Of a stretch of 62,133 bases of DNA, positions 24,586-33,807 are shown piece by piece (within the stretch, counting starts at the first letter, position 1; each line of letters begins with the position of its first letter). The notes beneath the pieces were generated by a model. The model ran no database searches. It was not told where the DNA came from and saw only the letters and a program-made list of their open reading frames with translations. The translations under genes were made by a program, and so were the position numbers. Origin of the DNA: Heyndrickxia sporothermodurans (GTDB taxonomy: Bacteria > Bacillota > Bacilli > Bacillales > Bacillaceae_C); the NCBI RefSeq assembly GCF_016785185.1, contig NZ_JAEKDY010000006.1. One strand, 5' to 3'.

Positions 24586-25575
24586 ATGAAAAAGAAGAAT
24601 AGTCCAGTTTTTGAAAATAAATCACTTGTCATTTGGAAAATGGCAATTGCCACAGCATTATCCTGGGAACTAGCAAAGTTTACGGGATCGCATCATCCCT
24701 ATTTGGCACCTTTGACAGTTATTTTATGTATGAAACCATTACTTAATCAAACGATCCTTTTTGCTTTTTATCGTTTTATTGGAACAGTGTTTGGAATTAT
24801 CCTCGTTATTATGGTTGCCAAATCCCTTCAATTAAATGGATTAACTTTAGGAATATTAATTTTAAGTGGGGGTTTTATTGCGAAATGGTTTAAGTTAGAT
24901 ATGAACGCTATCGAGCAAGTGGCATTAACGATTTTGCTTGTATTTGTATTCGAGCAAAAGTCTGAACACTATGCTTTTGATCGGATCAAAGATATGTTAA
25001 TCGGTGCAGCGGTAGCGATAATAGTAAATGTATATATCTTCCCATCAACTTTTGTAAAAAGGGCTGCTACGGCATTTAACGAGTATAGTTCCGAATTGTC
25101 AACCATGTTTTCAGAATATTCATTATGGATTTTGGGTGGCTGTGATCCTGTCAAAGGGAACGAATATAAAGAACAATTAAAGAAGACTGTACAGGAACTT
25201 CAACAAATGAAAAAGGATGTAAAAAAGACGGCCAAAACGTTTGGATACTTCCCATTCTGTATGAAGAAAAAAACAATTTTAAAAGAGATTTATCAAAAAA
25301 CAAAACAAATAAGCGATGGTTATAGTTATTTGCTCAATGTAACAGAAACATTTAAAGAATGGGGATCGTCAGAAACGATGACTGAAGCTGATAAAGGGGT
25401 ATGGTCAAATCAGATGAAACGATTTAATCGGGATATTGGTAATCTGAAAAAAGAGCAATCTTTCTCAAAAGGCAGTAATTTTCCATCCCTTTTGCCGGCA
25501 GAACAACTTGCGCAGCAGTATCATATATCATTAGTTCAAGTGACCAAACAGTTTATTAATCAAGAGAACGCCTAA
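24586..25575 (+). CDS. Aromatic acid exporter (ArAE/FUSC-like) family protein
   Basis: A 329-residue protein. The N-terminal half holds about five or six membrane helices with the family sequence WKMAIATALSWELAKFTG, HHPYLAPLTVILCMKPL and YRFIGTVFGIIL. The C-terminal half is a soluble helical, Lys-rich region with coiled-coil character. It matches the small Bacillus proteins related to aromatic-acid exporters (half-size relatives of AaeB/FUSC). Substrate and energy source are unknown. It is transcribed alone, divergent from doxX. Confidence 0.8.
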   Translation: MKKKNSPVFENKSLVIWKMAIATALSWELAKFTGSHHPYLAPLTVILCMKPLLNQTILFAFYRFIGTVFGIILVIMVAKSLQLNGLTLGILILSGGFIAKWFKLDMNAIEQVALTILLVFVFEQKSEHYAFDRIKDMLIGAAVAIIVNVYIFPSTFVKRAATAFNEYSSELSTMFSEYSLWILGGCDPVKGNEYKEQLKKTVQELQQMKKDVKKTAKTFGYFPFCMKKKTILKEIYQKTKQISDGYSYLLNVTETFKEWGSSETMTEADKGVWSNQMKRFNRDIGNLKKEQSFSKGSNFPSLLPAEQLAQQYHISLVQVTKQFINQENA

Positions 25576-25654
25576 GGGATTTTAAGAAACTATTCTATTT
25601 CTTCACACTAACTGAATATATTTATACATAGTAAGCCTGAAAGTGGTGTGAGAT

Positions 25655-26665
25655 ATGGACGATATTTTTCAAATTTTATCAAAGCTTTCTTTGATAAAAG
25701 GAAAAAGTGTATTGGCAACCATTATTCATGTTGAAGGATCCGCCTACAAAAAGGAAGGGTCCTGCATGCTAATAGCAGATGATGGAAGTCAAATCGGTTT
25801 GTTAAGTGCAGGATGTCTAGAGGAAGATTTGAGGTGGAAAGCAGAACAAGTCTTTCTTGATGGAATAGCGAGGATTTTTACCTATGATATGAAAGATGAA
25901 ACAGATCTTGCTTGGGGTCAGGGAGCGGGCTGTAATGGCATTTTGCATATATTGTTAGAACCGATAAATCAACTATTAATGGAGAATTTATTCATGTTGA
26001 AGACATGCTTGGATGAGGGTGATTCAGTATTACAAATAAAGCAATTTGATAATGATTTTAATCTCGTATCAACAAGTTTTTTTTCAGAAAAGGGCAAAGC
26101 CTTTGGTGATAAATGTCCTCACAGTATAGAAGTGAATGATTTTATCCAAAGTGGTTTAATGACTATTGAAAACTTATCCCCAGCATTTATACATCTATTT
26201 AAACCGAAGCCGCGATTAATTTTATTTGGAGCTGGTGAGGACGCAAAACCTTTAGTACATATTGCAGACTATATTGGGTTTCATGTCATACTCTGTGATT
26301 GGCGTCCCTCACATTGCAATAAAGCCAACTTTCCTAATGCACATACGATTATTCAAGGATTTCCACAGGAGATTTATGAAAAAATAAAATTAACACAACA
26401 TGATTTCGTCGTGATTATGAGTCATCATTTTCAAAGAGATAAAGAGTTCCTATCCTTAATTAAAAATGACAAACTATCATTTCTCGGTATATTAGGACCT
26501 AAGAAAAGAACAGTACGGTTACTTGGTGGTGGCGATATTCCCCAGTGGATTTCCTCTCCGGTAGGTATGGATATTGGTTCGAAAGGGGCAGAAGAAATTG
26601 CTATTAGCATTGTTGCCGAGATGATAAAGGTATTAAGAAAACGAACAACAGTGGGGTCGCCATGA
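25655..26665 (+). CDS. pucA: XdhC/PucA-like molybdenum-hydroxylase maturation factor
   Basis: A 336-residue XdhC-type protein, which binds and sulfurates the molybdopterin cofactor before insertion into the hydroxylase. It has the N-terminal XdhC motifs ATIIHVEGSAYKKEGSCMLI and GLLSAGCLEEDLRWKA, and a C-terminal Rossmann domain LILFGAGEDAKPLVHIADYIG. It is first of the five-gene puc operon (puc order A-B-D-C-E) and overlaps the next gene by four bases. A weak GTGGTGTGAG precedes ATG. It should act on the enzyme encoded at 27291-30921. Confidence 0.9.
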   Translation: MDDIFQILSKLSLIKGKSVLATIIHVEGSAYKKEGSCMLIADDGSQIGLLSAGCLEEDLRWKAEQVFLDGIARIFTYDMKDETDLAWGQGAGCNGILHILLEPINQLLMENLFMLKTCLDEGDSVLQIKQFDNDFNLVSTSFFSEKGKAFGDKCPHSIEVNDFIQSGLMTIENLSPAFIHLFKPKPRLILFGAGEDAKPLVHIADYIGFHVILCDWRPSHCNKANFPNAHTIIQGFPQEIYEKIKLTQHDFVVIMSHHFQRDKEFLSLIKNDKLSFLGILGPKKRTVRLLGGGDIPQWISSPVGMDIGSKGAEEIAISIVAEMIKVLRKRTTVGSP

Positions 26666-27294
26666 TTGTTGGTATTTATCTTGCAGCTGGACAGAGTAAA
26701 AGAATGGGCAGGAATAAGCTTGAGCTACCTTTAGGTGGTGAAAGCCTAGGAACAATTGCATTGAAAACAATTTTACAGACAGATCTTGATTATACAATAG
26801 TTATCACTAATCCTGCAGACAAACTTACGTGGATTCCCTCCACTTTAGTGAACACAACTATGTGGCGTTCGTATCCATGTCTTGAGGCGAATAATGGGCA
26901 ATCGTATTCTTTAAAATGTGGAGTGAAAAAAGCAAAAGAACTAGGGGCAGATGCGGCAATGGTTTTTCTTGCTGATCAACCTTTCATTTCTAGAAAAATA
27001 GTGAATCAATTGATTTCTATATTTAAATCAAATATGGAATTAGACATTGTTTCAGCATCTTTTAATCATATCCAAAGACCTCCCGTTCTTTTTGCAAAAA
27101 ACGTTTTTTCGGAAATTATGCGGTTACAAGGAGACCAAGGTGCAAGAGAACTAGTAAGAGGAAAAGAAATTGGCAAACGGAAGACTTTGGAATGTACCGA
27201 TCGGTTGCAATTTGTAGATGTTGATCGAGAAAAAGAGTACCTATTGATTAGAAATCTAGTAAACAAAAACAAGTCGGGGAGGGGAAGACATTGA
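26662..27294 (+). CDS. pucB: MobA-like molybdopterin nucleotidyltransferase (PucB)
   Basis: A 210-residue nucleotidyltransferase that probably adds CMP or GMP to molybdopterin. The N-terminal signature is YLAAGQSKRMGRNKLELPLGG, here residues 6-26, where the GQSKRMG loop binds the nucleotide. The metal-binding motif is MVFLADQPFIS. It overlaps pucA by ATGA and its stop overlaps the TTG start of the molybdenum subunit. In B. subtilis PucB is needed for active xanthine dehydrogenase. Confidence 0.9.
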   Translation: MIVGIYLAAGQSKRMGRNKLELPLGGESLGTIALKTILQTDLDYTIVITNPADKLTWIPSTLVNTTMWRSYPCLEANNGQSYSLKCGVKKAKELGADAAMVFLADQPFISRKIVNQLISIFKSNMELDIVSASFNHIQRPPVLFAKNVFSEIMRLQGDQGARELVRGKEIGKRKTLECTDRLQFVDVDREKEYLLIRNLVNKNKSGRGRH

Positions 27295-29621
27295 ATATAA
27301 TAGGAAAAAGTATCATACGTAAGGATGCATTTGATAAAGTGACAGGTAATGCAAAATATATAAATGATTTCACAACACAGGGCATGTTACATGCGGCTAC
27401 TGTAATTAGTCCATTAGGTCATGCGATCATTAAATCAATCGATACGGAAGAAGCTCAGAAGATGACTGGTGTGAGGGCCGTCATTGCTGGTGAAAGATTT
27501 CCTTTAACCGGAGAGGAAATGCGCGACCGTCCACCGATAGCAGTTGATAAGGTTCGCTACCATGGAGAAGTTGTCGCATTAGTTGTCGCAGATACTCTAT
27601 TCCTCGCTAAAAAGGCCGCGAACCTAATTAAAATTCAATATGAACCCCTACCAGTTGTCAATTCACCATCTGAAGCATTCAGTGAAAACGCTCCAATCAT
27701 ACACGAAAACCTAGGTAAATACGAAAAGATCCCTTCAGTTTATCCGGTTCCAGGAACGAATATAGCCAGTTTACAAAAAATTCGCAAAGGCAGAATCGAA
27801 CAAGGATGGAATGAGAGCGATGTAACAGTCGAGGCAAGTTTTTCCTTTAAACCTTCGGATCATGCTGCAATGGAAACGCGATGCTCGACTGCAGAAATAA
27901 AACCTGATGGAACCATCCTCATTTCAACGACCTCCCAAGCACCTTTTATGGTAAAGAGGCTAATTAGCCACTATTTTGGGGAAGATGTCGGGAAGATTAT
28001 TGTTAACACACCACTTGTAGGTGGGGCATATGGTGGCAAGGCGTCTGTACAAACGGAGATTCTTGCTTATCTTGCCTCAAAAGCCGTTGGCGGGCGTCCT
28101 GTTAAACTCGCCTATTCAAGAGAAGAGGATATGCTTTCCGCACCATGTCATATCGGACTTGATGCAACGATTAAATTAGGATGTACAAAGGAGGGAATAT
28201 TAAAGGCAGCCGAAATCACTTTTTTATTTGATGGAGGTGCCTACTCAGATAAATCTATTGATCTTAGTAGAGCAGCAGCTGTTGACTGCACAGGGCCTTA
28301 TTACATTGAAAATATATGGTGTAATTCGTACTGTATGTATACGAATCATCCTTATGCAGCACCGTTTCGCGGGTTCAGTCACTCTGAGCTTTTATTTGCA
28401 TTCGAACGAACGATGGATCTTTTAGCAGAAAAATTGCAAATGGATCCATTCGATCTACGTTACCAAAATGCAATTCTCCCCGGACAAACAACTCCAACGC
28501 AAGTCGTACTTAATCAAAGTATGGTCGGTGATTTACGAAAATGCATTGATCGAGTAAAGGAATTGGCGAATTGGGATGAAGGTCAAATAACAGAAGTAAA
28601 TGATCGAATTGTCCGTGTAAAAGGGGCTAGCTGTGGGTGGAAAACGTCAACCATTGACCTTAATTCAAGCTCGGGTGTGATATTGACGTTTAATACTGAT
28701 GGAAGCATTAATTTAATGTCGGGAGTCATTGAAATTGGTACAGGAACAAAAACCGTTCTTGCACAAATGCTTGCCGAGCGTTTACAAATGGATGTGAATA
28801 AGATTCATGTTCGAATGGAAGTGAATACACAAACAACGCCTGAACATTGGAAAACGGTAGCAAGCCGAGGAACTTTTCTGGCAGGAAGAGCACTGCTGGA
28901 AGCTGCAGATGATGTGGAACGACAGTTAAAAGAGGTTGCCTCATGTGTTTTACGCGTATCGCAAGAGGATTTAGTAGTGGCAAATTCGCGTGTATTTTTA
29001 AGAGATGATCCGAACGTTGGACTTGATTTTCCTGAAATCGTTTATGGCTACATGTACCCAAATGGCAACTCAATTGGGGGGCAAATTATCGGTAGGGGAA
29101 ATTATATTTTGCGAAGATTAACAAATATTGACCGCGAGACAGGTGCAGGGAAGCCCGGTCCTGAATGGACGGTTTGTGCTTCGGTCGTGGAGGTAGAATT
29201 TGACCGAAGGGATTATACTTATAAAATTATACGAGCAAGTACAGTTGTGGATATTGGAAGGGTTTTAAATGAAAAGACTGCAAGAGGGCAAGTGATGGGA
29301 GCGATGAGTATGGGGCTTGCTTTTGGGGGGAGAGAAACATTTATTTTTGATGGGTTGGGGAGAATCCTAAATCCTCAACTACGAACCTATCGTCCAATTC
29401 ATTATGGGGAGAATCCCGAGTATTTAGTAGATTTTATCGAAACCCCTATGTTAGATGCTCCGTACGGTTTACGAGGTGTTGGGGAACACGGAATATTAGG
29501 AATGCCTGCTGCATTAGGGAACAGTTTATCGAAGGCGGCAGGAGTATCGCTGCATCACCTCCCCCTTATTCCGGAGCTGATATGGAGGACAAAGGAGGGC
29601 ACCATACGTGATTCCCTATGA
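27291..29621 (+). CDS. pucD: Xanthine-dehydrogenase-type molybdenum-binding subunit
   Basis: A 776-residue catalytic subunit that holds the molybdopterin cofactor and hydroxylates purines or related heterocycles. Domain order is the a/b hammerhead (about 10-110), then MoCoBD_1 and MoCoBD_2. Mo-site motifs are VGGAYGGKASVQTE, APFRGFSHSELLFA, and RGVGEHGILGMP carrying the catalytic Glu near residue 747. The start is TTG overlapping the pucB stop. Its stop overlaps the GTG of the FAD subunit by 14 bp. The gene set fits xanthine dehydrogenase. Another N-heterocycle cannot be excluded by sequence. Confidence 0.9.
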   Translation: MNIIGKSIIRKDAFDKVTGNAKYINDFTTQGMLHAATVISPLGHAIIKSIDTEEAQKMTGVRAVIAGERFPLTGEEMRDRPPIAVDKVRYHGEVVALVVADTLFLAKKAANLIKIQYEPLPVVNSPSEAFSENAPIIHENLGKYEKIPSVYPVPGTNIASLQKIRKGRIEQGWNESDVTVEASFSFKPSDHAAMETRCSTAEIKPDGTILISTTSQAPFMVKRLISHYFGEDVGKIIVNTPLVGGAYGGKASVQTEILAYLASKAVGGRPVKLAYSREEDMLSAPCHIGLDATIKLGCTKEGILKAAEITFLFDGGAYSDKSIDLSRAAAVDCTGPYYIENIWCNSYCMYTNHPYAAPFRGFSHSELLFAFERTMDLLAEKLQMDPFDLRYQNAILPGQTTPTQVVLNQSMVGDLRKCIDRVKELANWDEGQITEVNDRIVRVKGASCGWKTSTIDLNSSSGVILTFNTDGSINLMSGVIEIGTGTKTVLAQMLAERLQMDVNKIHVRMEVNTQTTPEHWKTVASRGTFLAGRALLEAADDVERQLKEVASCVLRVSQEDLVVANSRVFLRDDPNVGLDFPEIVYGYMYPNGNSIGGQIIGRGNYILRRLTNIDRETGAGKPGPEWTVCASVVEVEFDRRDYTYKIIRASTVVDIGRVLNEKTARGQVMGAMSMGLAFGGRETFIFDGLGRILNPQLRTYRPIHYGENPEYLVDFIETPMLDAPYGLRGVGEHGILGMPAALGNSLSKAAGVSLHHLPLIPELIWRTKEGTIRDSL

Positions 29622-30441
29622 TTTTGATTATTATCAACCGTCAACCATTGAACAAGCAACATCTTTGTACCAATCACTGAGGCTCGATGGGAGAAAGCCG
29701 AAGTTTTTTTCAGGCGGAACGGAAATCATCACTCTTGGAAGATTAAACAAAGTGTATACAGATGCTGTCATTGATTTGAAAAAAATCCCCGAATATAACG
29801 TCGTATATGCTAGTGAAGATCGCCTAATCATTGGTGGAGGTCTTTCGCTTGTACAAATCGAAGAAACGAATCCCTTTCCACTATTAGCTAAAACAATAAG
29901 TGAAATTGCCGATCATACGGCTCGTACGAAAATTACAGTAGGCGGAAATATTTGTGCCCAAATCTTTTATCGAGAAGCGGTACTGCCCTTTTTATTAGCT
30001 GATAGTCTAATAGTAGTTGCTGAGTATAATGGCATTAAATTTTATCCGATTCATGAAGTTTTTAAGGAGTGTCTCTGTTTGAATGAAGGGTCATTTCTCC
30101 TCCAAGTTAGTACCGATCAAAAGTTGATTAGTGCACCATACATGACGGTGAAAAAACGGAAACAATGGAATACCGGTTACCCTCTTATTACTGTTGCGGC
30201 ATTAAAGGTGGAAAATAAGATAAGAGTAGCTATAAGTGGCCTATGCTCTTTCCCGTTTCGTGCTTTTGAAATGGAGGAGTTTCTAAATAATAATCAACTT
30301 TCTTTGGAAGTAAGGGTCAATCAAGCAATAGGAAAGCTTCCTTCTTCGGTCTTAAATGATGTAGAGGGTTCTTCAGAGTATCGACTCTTCGTTTTAAAAA
30401 ATACATTGATTGATATTTTGGTAGAATTGGAGAAGGAGTGA
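29608..30441 (+). CDS. pucC: Xanthine-dehydrogenase-type FAD-binding subunit
   Basis: A 277-residue FAD subunit passing electrons from the Fe-S subunit to NAD or another acceptor. The flavin-binding FFSGGTEIITLGR and KITVGGNICAQIFYREAVLPFLLAD are typical of the CO-dehydrogenase/xanthine-dehydrogenase medium subunit. The C-terminal part has KIRVAISGLCSFPFRAFEME. GTG at 29608 lies within the 3' end of pucD and has AGGAGGGCACC before it. The next gene follows after nine bases. Confidence 0.9.
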   Translation: MIPYDFDYYQPSTIEQATSLYQSLRLDGRKPKFFSGGTEIITLGRLNKVYTDAVIDLKKIPEYNVVYASEDRLIIGGGLSLVQIEETNPFPLLAKTISEIADHTARTKITVGGNICAQIFYREAVLPFLLADSLIVVAEYNGIKFYPIHEVFKECLCLNEGSFLLQVSTDQKLISAPYMTVKKRKQWNTGYPLITVAALKVENKIRVAISGLCSFPFRAFEMEEFLNNNQLSLEVRVNQAIGKLPSSVLNDVEGSSEYRLFVLKNTLIDILVELEKE

Positions 30442-30450
30442 GGTTTAGTT

Positions 30451-30921
30451 ATGTCTACTTTAGTTTCCGTTATATTACATGTAAATGGGGAGCAAAGGAC
30501 GGTAAATATAAGGCCAGCAGAAACCTTGCTTAATGTACTACGAAATACGCTTGGGTTAACTGGGGCAAAGCCTGGATGTTTAAATGGGGATTGCGGTGCC
30601 TGTACTGTAAATATCGATGGATGGCCGATGAAATCCTGCCTTATGTTAGGGGTTGAAGCAGTCGATAAACAGATTACTACGATAGAAGGACTAGGAGGAG
30701 CACCTATTCAAGAAGCATTCGTTGAAACGTTTGCATTTCAGTGTGGTTACTGTACGCCGGGATTTATTATGAATTGCCATTCTCTCATTCAGAAACACCC
30801 AGATGCATCAAATGAAGTTATTCAAGAATGGCTTGAATCGAATATTTGCCGATGCACAGGGTATCAGGAAATTGAACAGGCGGTCAAGTCGGTGTTGGGA
30901 ATGAAGAAATCCTCGGAATAG
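30451..30921 (+). CDS. pucE: Xanthine-dehydrogenase-type [2Fe-2S] subunit
   Basis: A 156-residue small subunit with two [2Fe-2S] clusters. The plant-ferredoxin-type cluster ligands are Cys43, Cys48, Cys51 and Cys63 (GCLNGDCGAC then KSCL). The helical-domain ligands are Cys98, Cys101, Cys133 and Cys135 (CGYCTPGF then ICRCTGY). All eight ligands are intact. It shuttles electrons from the Mo site to FAD. It is the last gene of the puc operon, followed at once by a terminator. Confidence 0.95.
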   Translation: MSTLVSVILHVNGEQRTVNIRPAETLLNVLRNTLGLTGAKPGCLNGDCGACTVNIDGWPMKSCLMLGVEAVDKQITTIEGLGGAPIQEAFVETFAFQCGYCTPGFIMNCHSLIQKHPDASNEVIQEWLESNICRCTGYQEIEQAVKSVLGMKKSSE

Positions 30922-30945
30922 CGGGTGCACGTACCCGCTATTTGT
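30918..30945 (+). terminator. Terminator of the puc operon
   Basis: ATAGCGGGT / ACCCGCTAT around six bases followed by TTTG. The pucE stop codon is part of the stem. Confidence 0.7.
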
Positions 30946-31110
30946 ATTTATTGTACTTATAATAAATATTCAGTTGTTCAATAGGGAGTATTACATATCC
31001 GAATCATCGATTAGAATAAAAATTATAATAATTATGTACAATTGATTGCTTCCATTCATGATAAAATTTATAATCGCTAAAGATGAATAGAAATTGATGG
31101 GGGATGCATC

Positions 31111-32835
31111 ATGATACGCAGGTTTTTTTCATATTATAAACCGCATAAGAAATTATTCATGGTTGATTTTTTCAGTGCGGTCGTTGTTGCGATATTAGAA
31201 TTAGGATTTCCGCTTGCTGTGCAATGGTTTATCGATAGCCTTTTACCGGATGGAAATTGGTCTACGATTGTGTCAGTGGGCTGCGGGTTGCTTGCACTTT
31301 ATGTTATGAGTACGTTTTTGCAATATATAGTCAATTATTGGGGGCATAAGCTCGGAATCAATATTGAAACAGATATGAGGCAGCAGTTATTTCAGCATGT
31401 CCAAAAGCAATCGTTTCGCTTTTTTGATAATACGAAAACAGGGCATATTATGAGCCGGATTACGAATGATTTGTTTGATATAGGAGAACTTGCCCACCAC
31501 GGGCCGGAAGATATGTTTATTGCTGTTATGACCTTTGTTGGCGCATTTTGGATAATGTTAACGATTAATGTTCAACTAGCCTTAGTAACAATTATTATTG
31601 TTCCTTTTTTAATTTGGTTAATTGCGGTTTGTAATATAAAAATGAATAAAGCATGGAAGCAAATGTATAGTGATATAGCAGACGTCAATGCCCGTGTGGA
31701 AGATAGTGTTTCCGGGGTACGTGTTGTTCAATCTTTTACAAATGAAAACTATGAAATTACTAGATTCACAAAAAATAATCGTCGTTTTAGAAAGGCGAAG
31801 CTTAGCGGTTACAAAGTGATGTCGTTTAGTAATTCGGGGATCTATATGATGACTCGATTCATTATTTTAGCAGTATTGATCTATGGCGCATGGTTAAGCT
31901 TCAATAATCATTTATCATATGGGGAGCTCGTTTCTTTTATCCTATATGTAAACGTGCTTTTTAAACCTGTGGATAAAATCAGTGCGATTATGGAGCTTTA
32001 TCCGAAAGGAATGGCTGGTTTTAAACGGTTTATTGAGATGATTGATCAAGAACCGGAAGTCGTGGATCAAAAGGGTGCAACTGAAATTTCTTATCTTCAC
32101 GGGGATATTGAGTTTGAGAATGTTTCCTTTAGTTATGATGAACATAAGCCTGTGCTGGAAAGTATTGATTTATCAATTCAAGCAGGGGAGACGATTGCTT
32201 TTGTTGGCCCATCTGGTGCAGGGAAAACGACCATTTGCTCGCTAATTCCGAGATTTTATGATGTGAACGAAGGAAGAATTTTAATTGACGGAATCGATAT
32301 ACGTGAGATGACAAAACAATCATTGAGATCACAAATTGGGATTGTTCAACAAGATGTTTTTCTCTTTACTGGAACGTTGCGTGAAAACATTGCCTATGGA
32401 AAATTAGATGCGACAGAAGAAGAAATCGTAGAAGCCACAAGACGTGCGCATTTAGAGGAGTTTATTCATTCTCTGCCATTTGGATATGAAACGCAAATTG
32501 GCGAGCGAGGACTGAAGCTTTCCGGTGGACAAAAGCAACGAATTGCGATTGCGCGCATGTTTTTGAAAAACCCGCCCATTTTAATTTTGGATGAAGCAAC
32601 ATCGGCACTTGATACTGAAACGGAACGGATCATCCAACAAGCGTTAAATGAATTAGCAATGAACCGAACTACCTTAATCATTGCCCATCGTCTAGCAACT
32701 ATTCAAAGCGCCGACAGAATCATCGTTGTTACCGAGGATGGCATTGCCGAAGAAGGAACACACAACGAACTCATCCAAAAAGGCGGCATCTTCGCGAAAC
32801 TACACCAAGTCCAATACGAACAGCAGGGAGTGTAA
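31111..32835 (+). CDS. ABC-type multidrug/lipid exporter (half-transporter)
   Basis: A 574-residue fused ABC exporter: six membrane helices (about 1-310) and a C-terminal ATPase. Coupling region TGHIMSRITNDL, Walker A GPSGAGKTT, Q-loop GIVQQDVFLF, signature LSGGQKQR, Walker B ILILDEATSALD and H-loop IIAHRL are all intact. It should act as a homodimer. It resembles YgaD of B. subtilis. The substrate is unknown. It is monocistronic, with GGGGG before ATG and a terminator overlapping the stop codon. Confidence 0.9.
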   Translation: MIRRFFSYYKPHKKLFMVDFFSAVVVAILELGFPLAVQWFIDSLLPDGNWSTIVSVGCGLLALYVMSTFLQYIVNYWGHKLGINIETDMRQQLFQHVQKQSFRFFDNTKTGHIMSRITNDLFDIGELAHHGPEDMFIAVMTFVGAFWIMLTINVQLALVTIIIVPFLIWLIAVCNIKMNKAWKQMYSDIADVNARVEDSVSGVRVVQSFTNENYEITRFTKNNRRFRKAKLSGYKVMSFSNSGIYMMTRFIILAVLIYGAWLSFNNHLSYGELVSFILYVNVLFKPVDKISAIMELYPKGMAGFKRFIEMIDQEPEVVDQKGATEISYLHGDIEFENVSFSYDEHKPVLESIDLSIQAGETIAFVGPSGAGKTTICSLIPRFYDVNEGRILIDGIDIREMTKQSLRSQIGIVQQDVFLFTGTLRENIAYGKLDATEEEIVEATRRAHLEEFIHSLPFGYETQIGERGLKLSGGQKQRIAIARMFLKNPPILILDEATSALDTETERIIQQALNELAMNRTTLIIAHRLATIQSADRIIVVTEDGIAEEGTHNELIQKGGIFAKLHQVQYEQQGV

Positions 32836-32850
32836 CTTCCTGCTGTTTTT
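32819..32850 (+). terminator. Terminator of the ABC exporter gene
   Basis: AACAGCAGG / CCTGCTGTT with T5. The stop codon lies in the loop. Confidence 0.85.
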
Positions 32851-32875
32851 GGTGGATCTGACAAAGGGTCTGGTC

Positions 32876-33709
32876 TTAAGTCCCGAAATATTGACTAAAT
32901 AAATAGGAAAGCCATTTGCATTGAGGATGATTTCGAATATTTTCTAATAATCCTTTGACGATGGCAGGGCTATAAACGGGTTTTATTAGATGCTCTTTTA
33001 AGAGGACTAGGGACTCCTTTTCTATAGATTCCTCTAGTTCCATTATCTTTTGGTTAATACTCTTAATCATTTTTTCTTTTGTTAATTCTTCTGGAATTGC
33101 TATTTTACATAACTCTGCCAATTCCTCAGAAATAAAGGGAATGGTTGTATGTTTGGCCAGGAGATTCGTTTTCTCCTCGAGAGACCTTGATAGTGCTTCC
33201 AGATCAACGGTAAAGTTATAAAAGAAAAATAAATGAGAATAGGTCCCCATAAAGCCTCGAATACAATACATAAGATCATATTTAATTGCAGCGCCACTAT
33301 TCCCATACAGACGCTCAATCATATATAGAATTGCTTGATCGAGTATTTGATCATAATAATGCAATTTGGAAATTAACTCCTGGTTGAGCGAATGTAATTG
33401 TTCTTTTAACATGACTTTTGCAAAATCGGATTTCTCATGAAAAGCGTGAAAAATAGAGTAATAAAATGTATATAAAAGTTTATCATTGCTAATTGAGCTT
33501 TTGACTAAGTAGTCAATATCAGCCGTTATTTCCATCATAAAGTGGTCGATTATAGACAAAATCAATTCATCTTTTGATTTGAAGGACAAGTAGAAAGCAC
33601 CCTTCGAGATCCCGCAATGATCGGTGATTTGTTGTACAGAAGTTGCCTCGAATCCTTGCTCAGCAAATAATTCTAACGCTTTTTCCATAATTAGTTGTTT
33701 TTTTTGCAT
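32876..33709 (-). CDS. yerO: TetR-family regulator (YerO-like) of swrC
   Basis: A 277-residue TetR regulator, long for the family. The helix-turn-helix (about 5-50) reads EKALELFAEQGFEATSVQQI and HCGISKGAFYLSFKSKDELI. The remaining helical region is the ligand and dimer domain. It is divergent from an RND gene exactly as yerO is from swrC (yerP) in B. subtilis, where it represses the pump. An imperfect TGAC-N6-GTCA site lies in the shared 74-bp promoter region. ATG follows TAGGAGTGAG. Confidence 0.85.
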   Translation of the reverse strand: MQKKQLIMEKALELFAEQGFEATSVQQITDHCGISKGAFYLSFKSKDELILSIIDHFMMEITADIDYLVKSSISNDKLLYTFYYSIFHAFHEKSDFAKVMLKEQLHSLNQELISKLHYYDQILDQAILYMIERLYGNSGAAIKYDLMYCIRGFMGTYSHLFFFYNFTVDLEALSRSLEEKTNLLAKHTTIPFISEELAELCKIAIPEELTKEKMIKSINQKIMELEESIEKESLVLLKEHLIKPVYSPAIVKGLLENIRNHPQCKWLSYLFSQYFGT

Positions 33710-33737
33710 TTTATTTGCTCACTCCTAGGGTCTTGAA

Positions 33738-33766
33738 TTGACAATTGACTAATCGGTCATTAGTAT
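33738..33766 (+). promoter_or_regulatory. swrC promoter with putative YerO operator
   Basis: TTGACA (33738-33743) and TAGTAT (33761-33766) with 17-bp spacing. The palindrome TGAC-TAATCG-GTCA (33746-33759) fills the spacer, where a bound TetR protein would block RNA polymerase. Confidence 0.7.
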
Positions 33767-33807
33767 AAGTAATTGAGTTAAACATGTCAAATAAGGTAGG
33801 TGTAAAG

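Noticed and set aside
28726..29073. Long reverse-strand frames inside pucD, swrC and other long genes
   Set aside because: They have no ribosome sites and lie fully within well-supported genes on the other strand.
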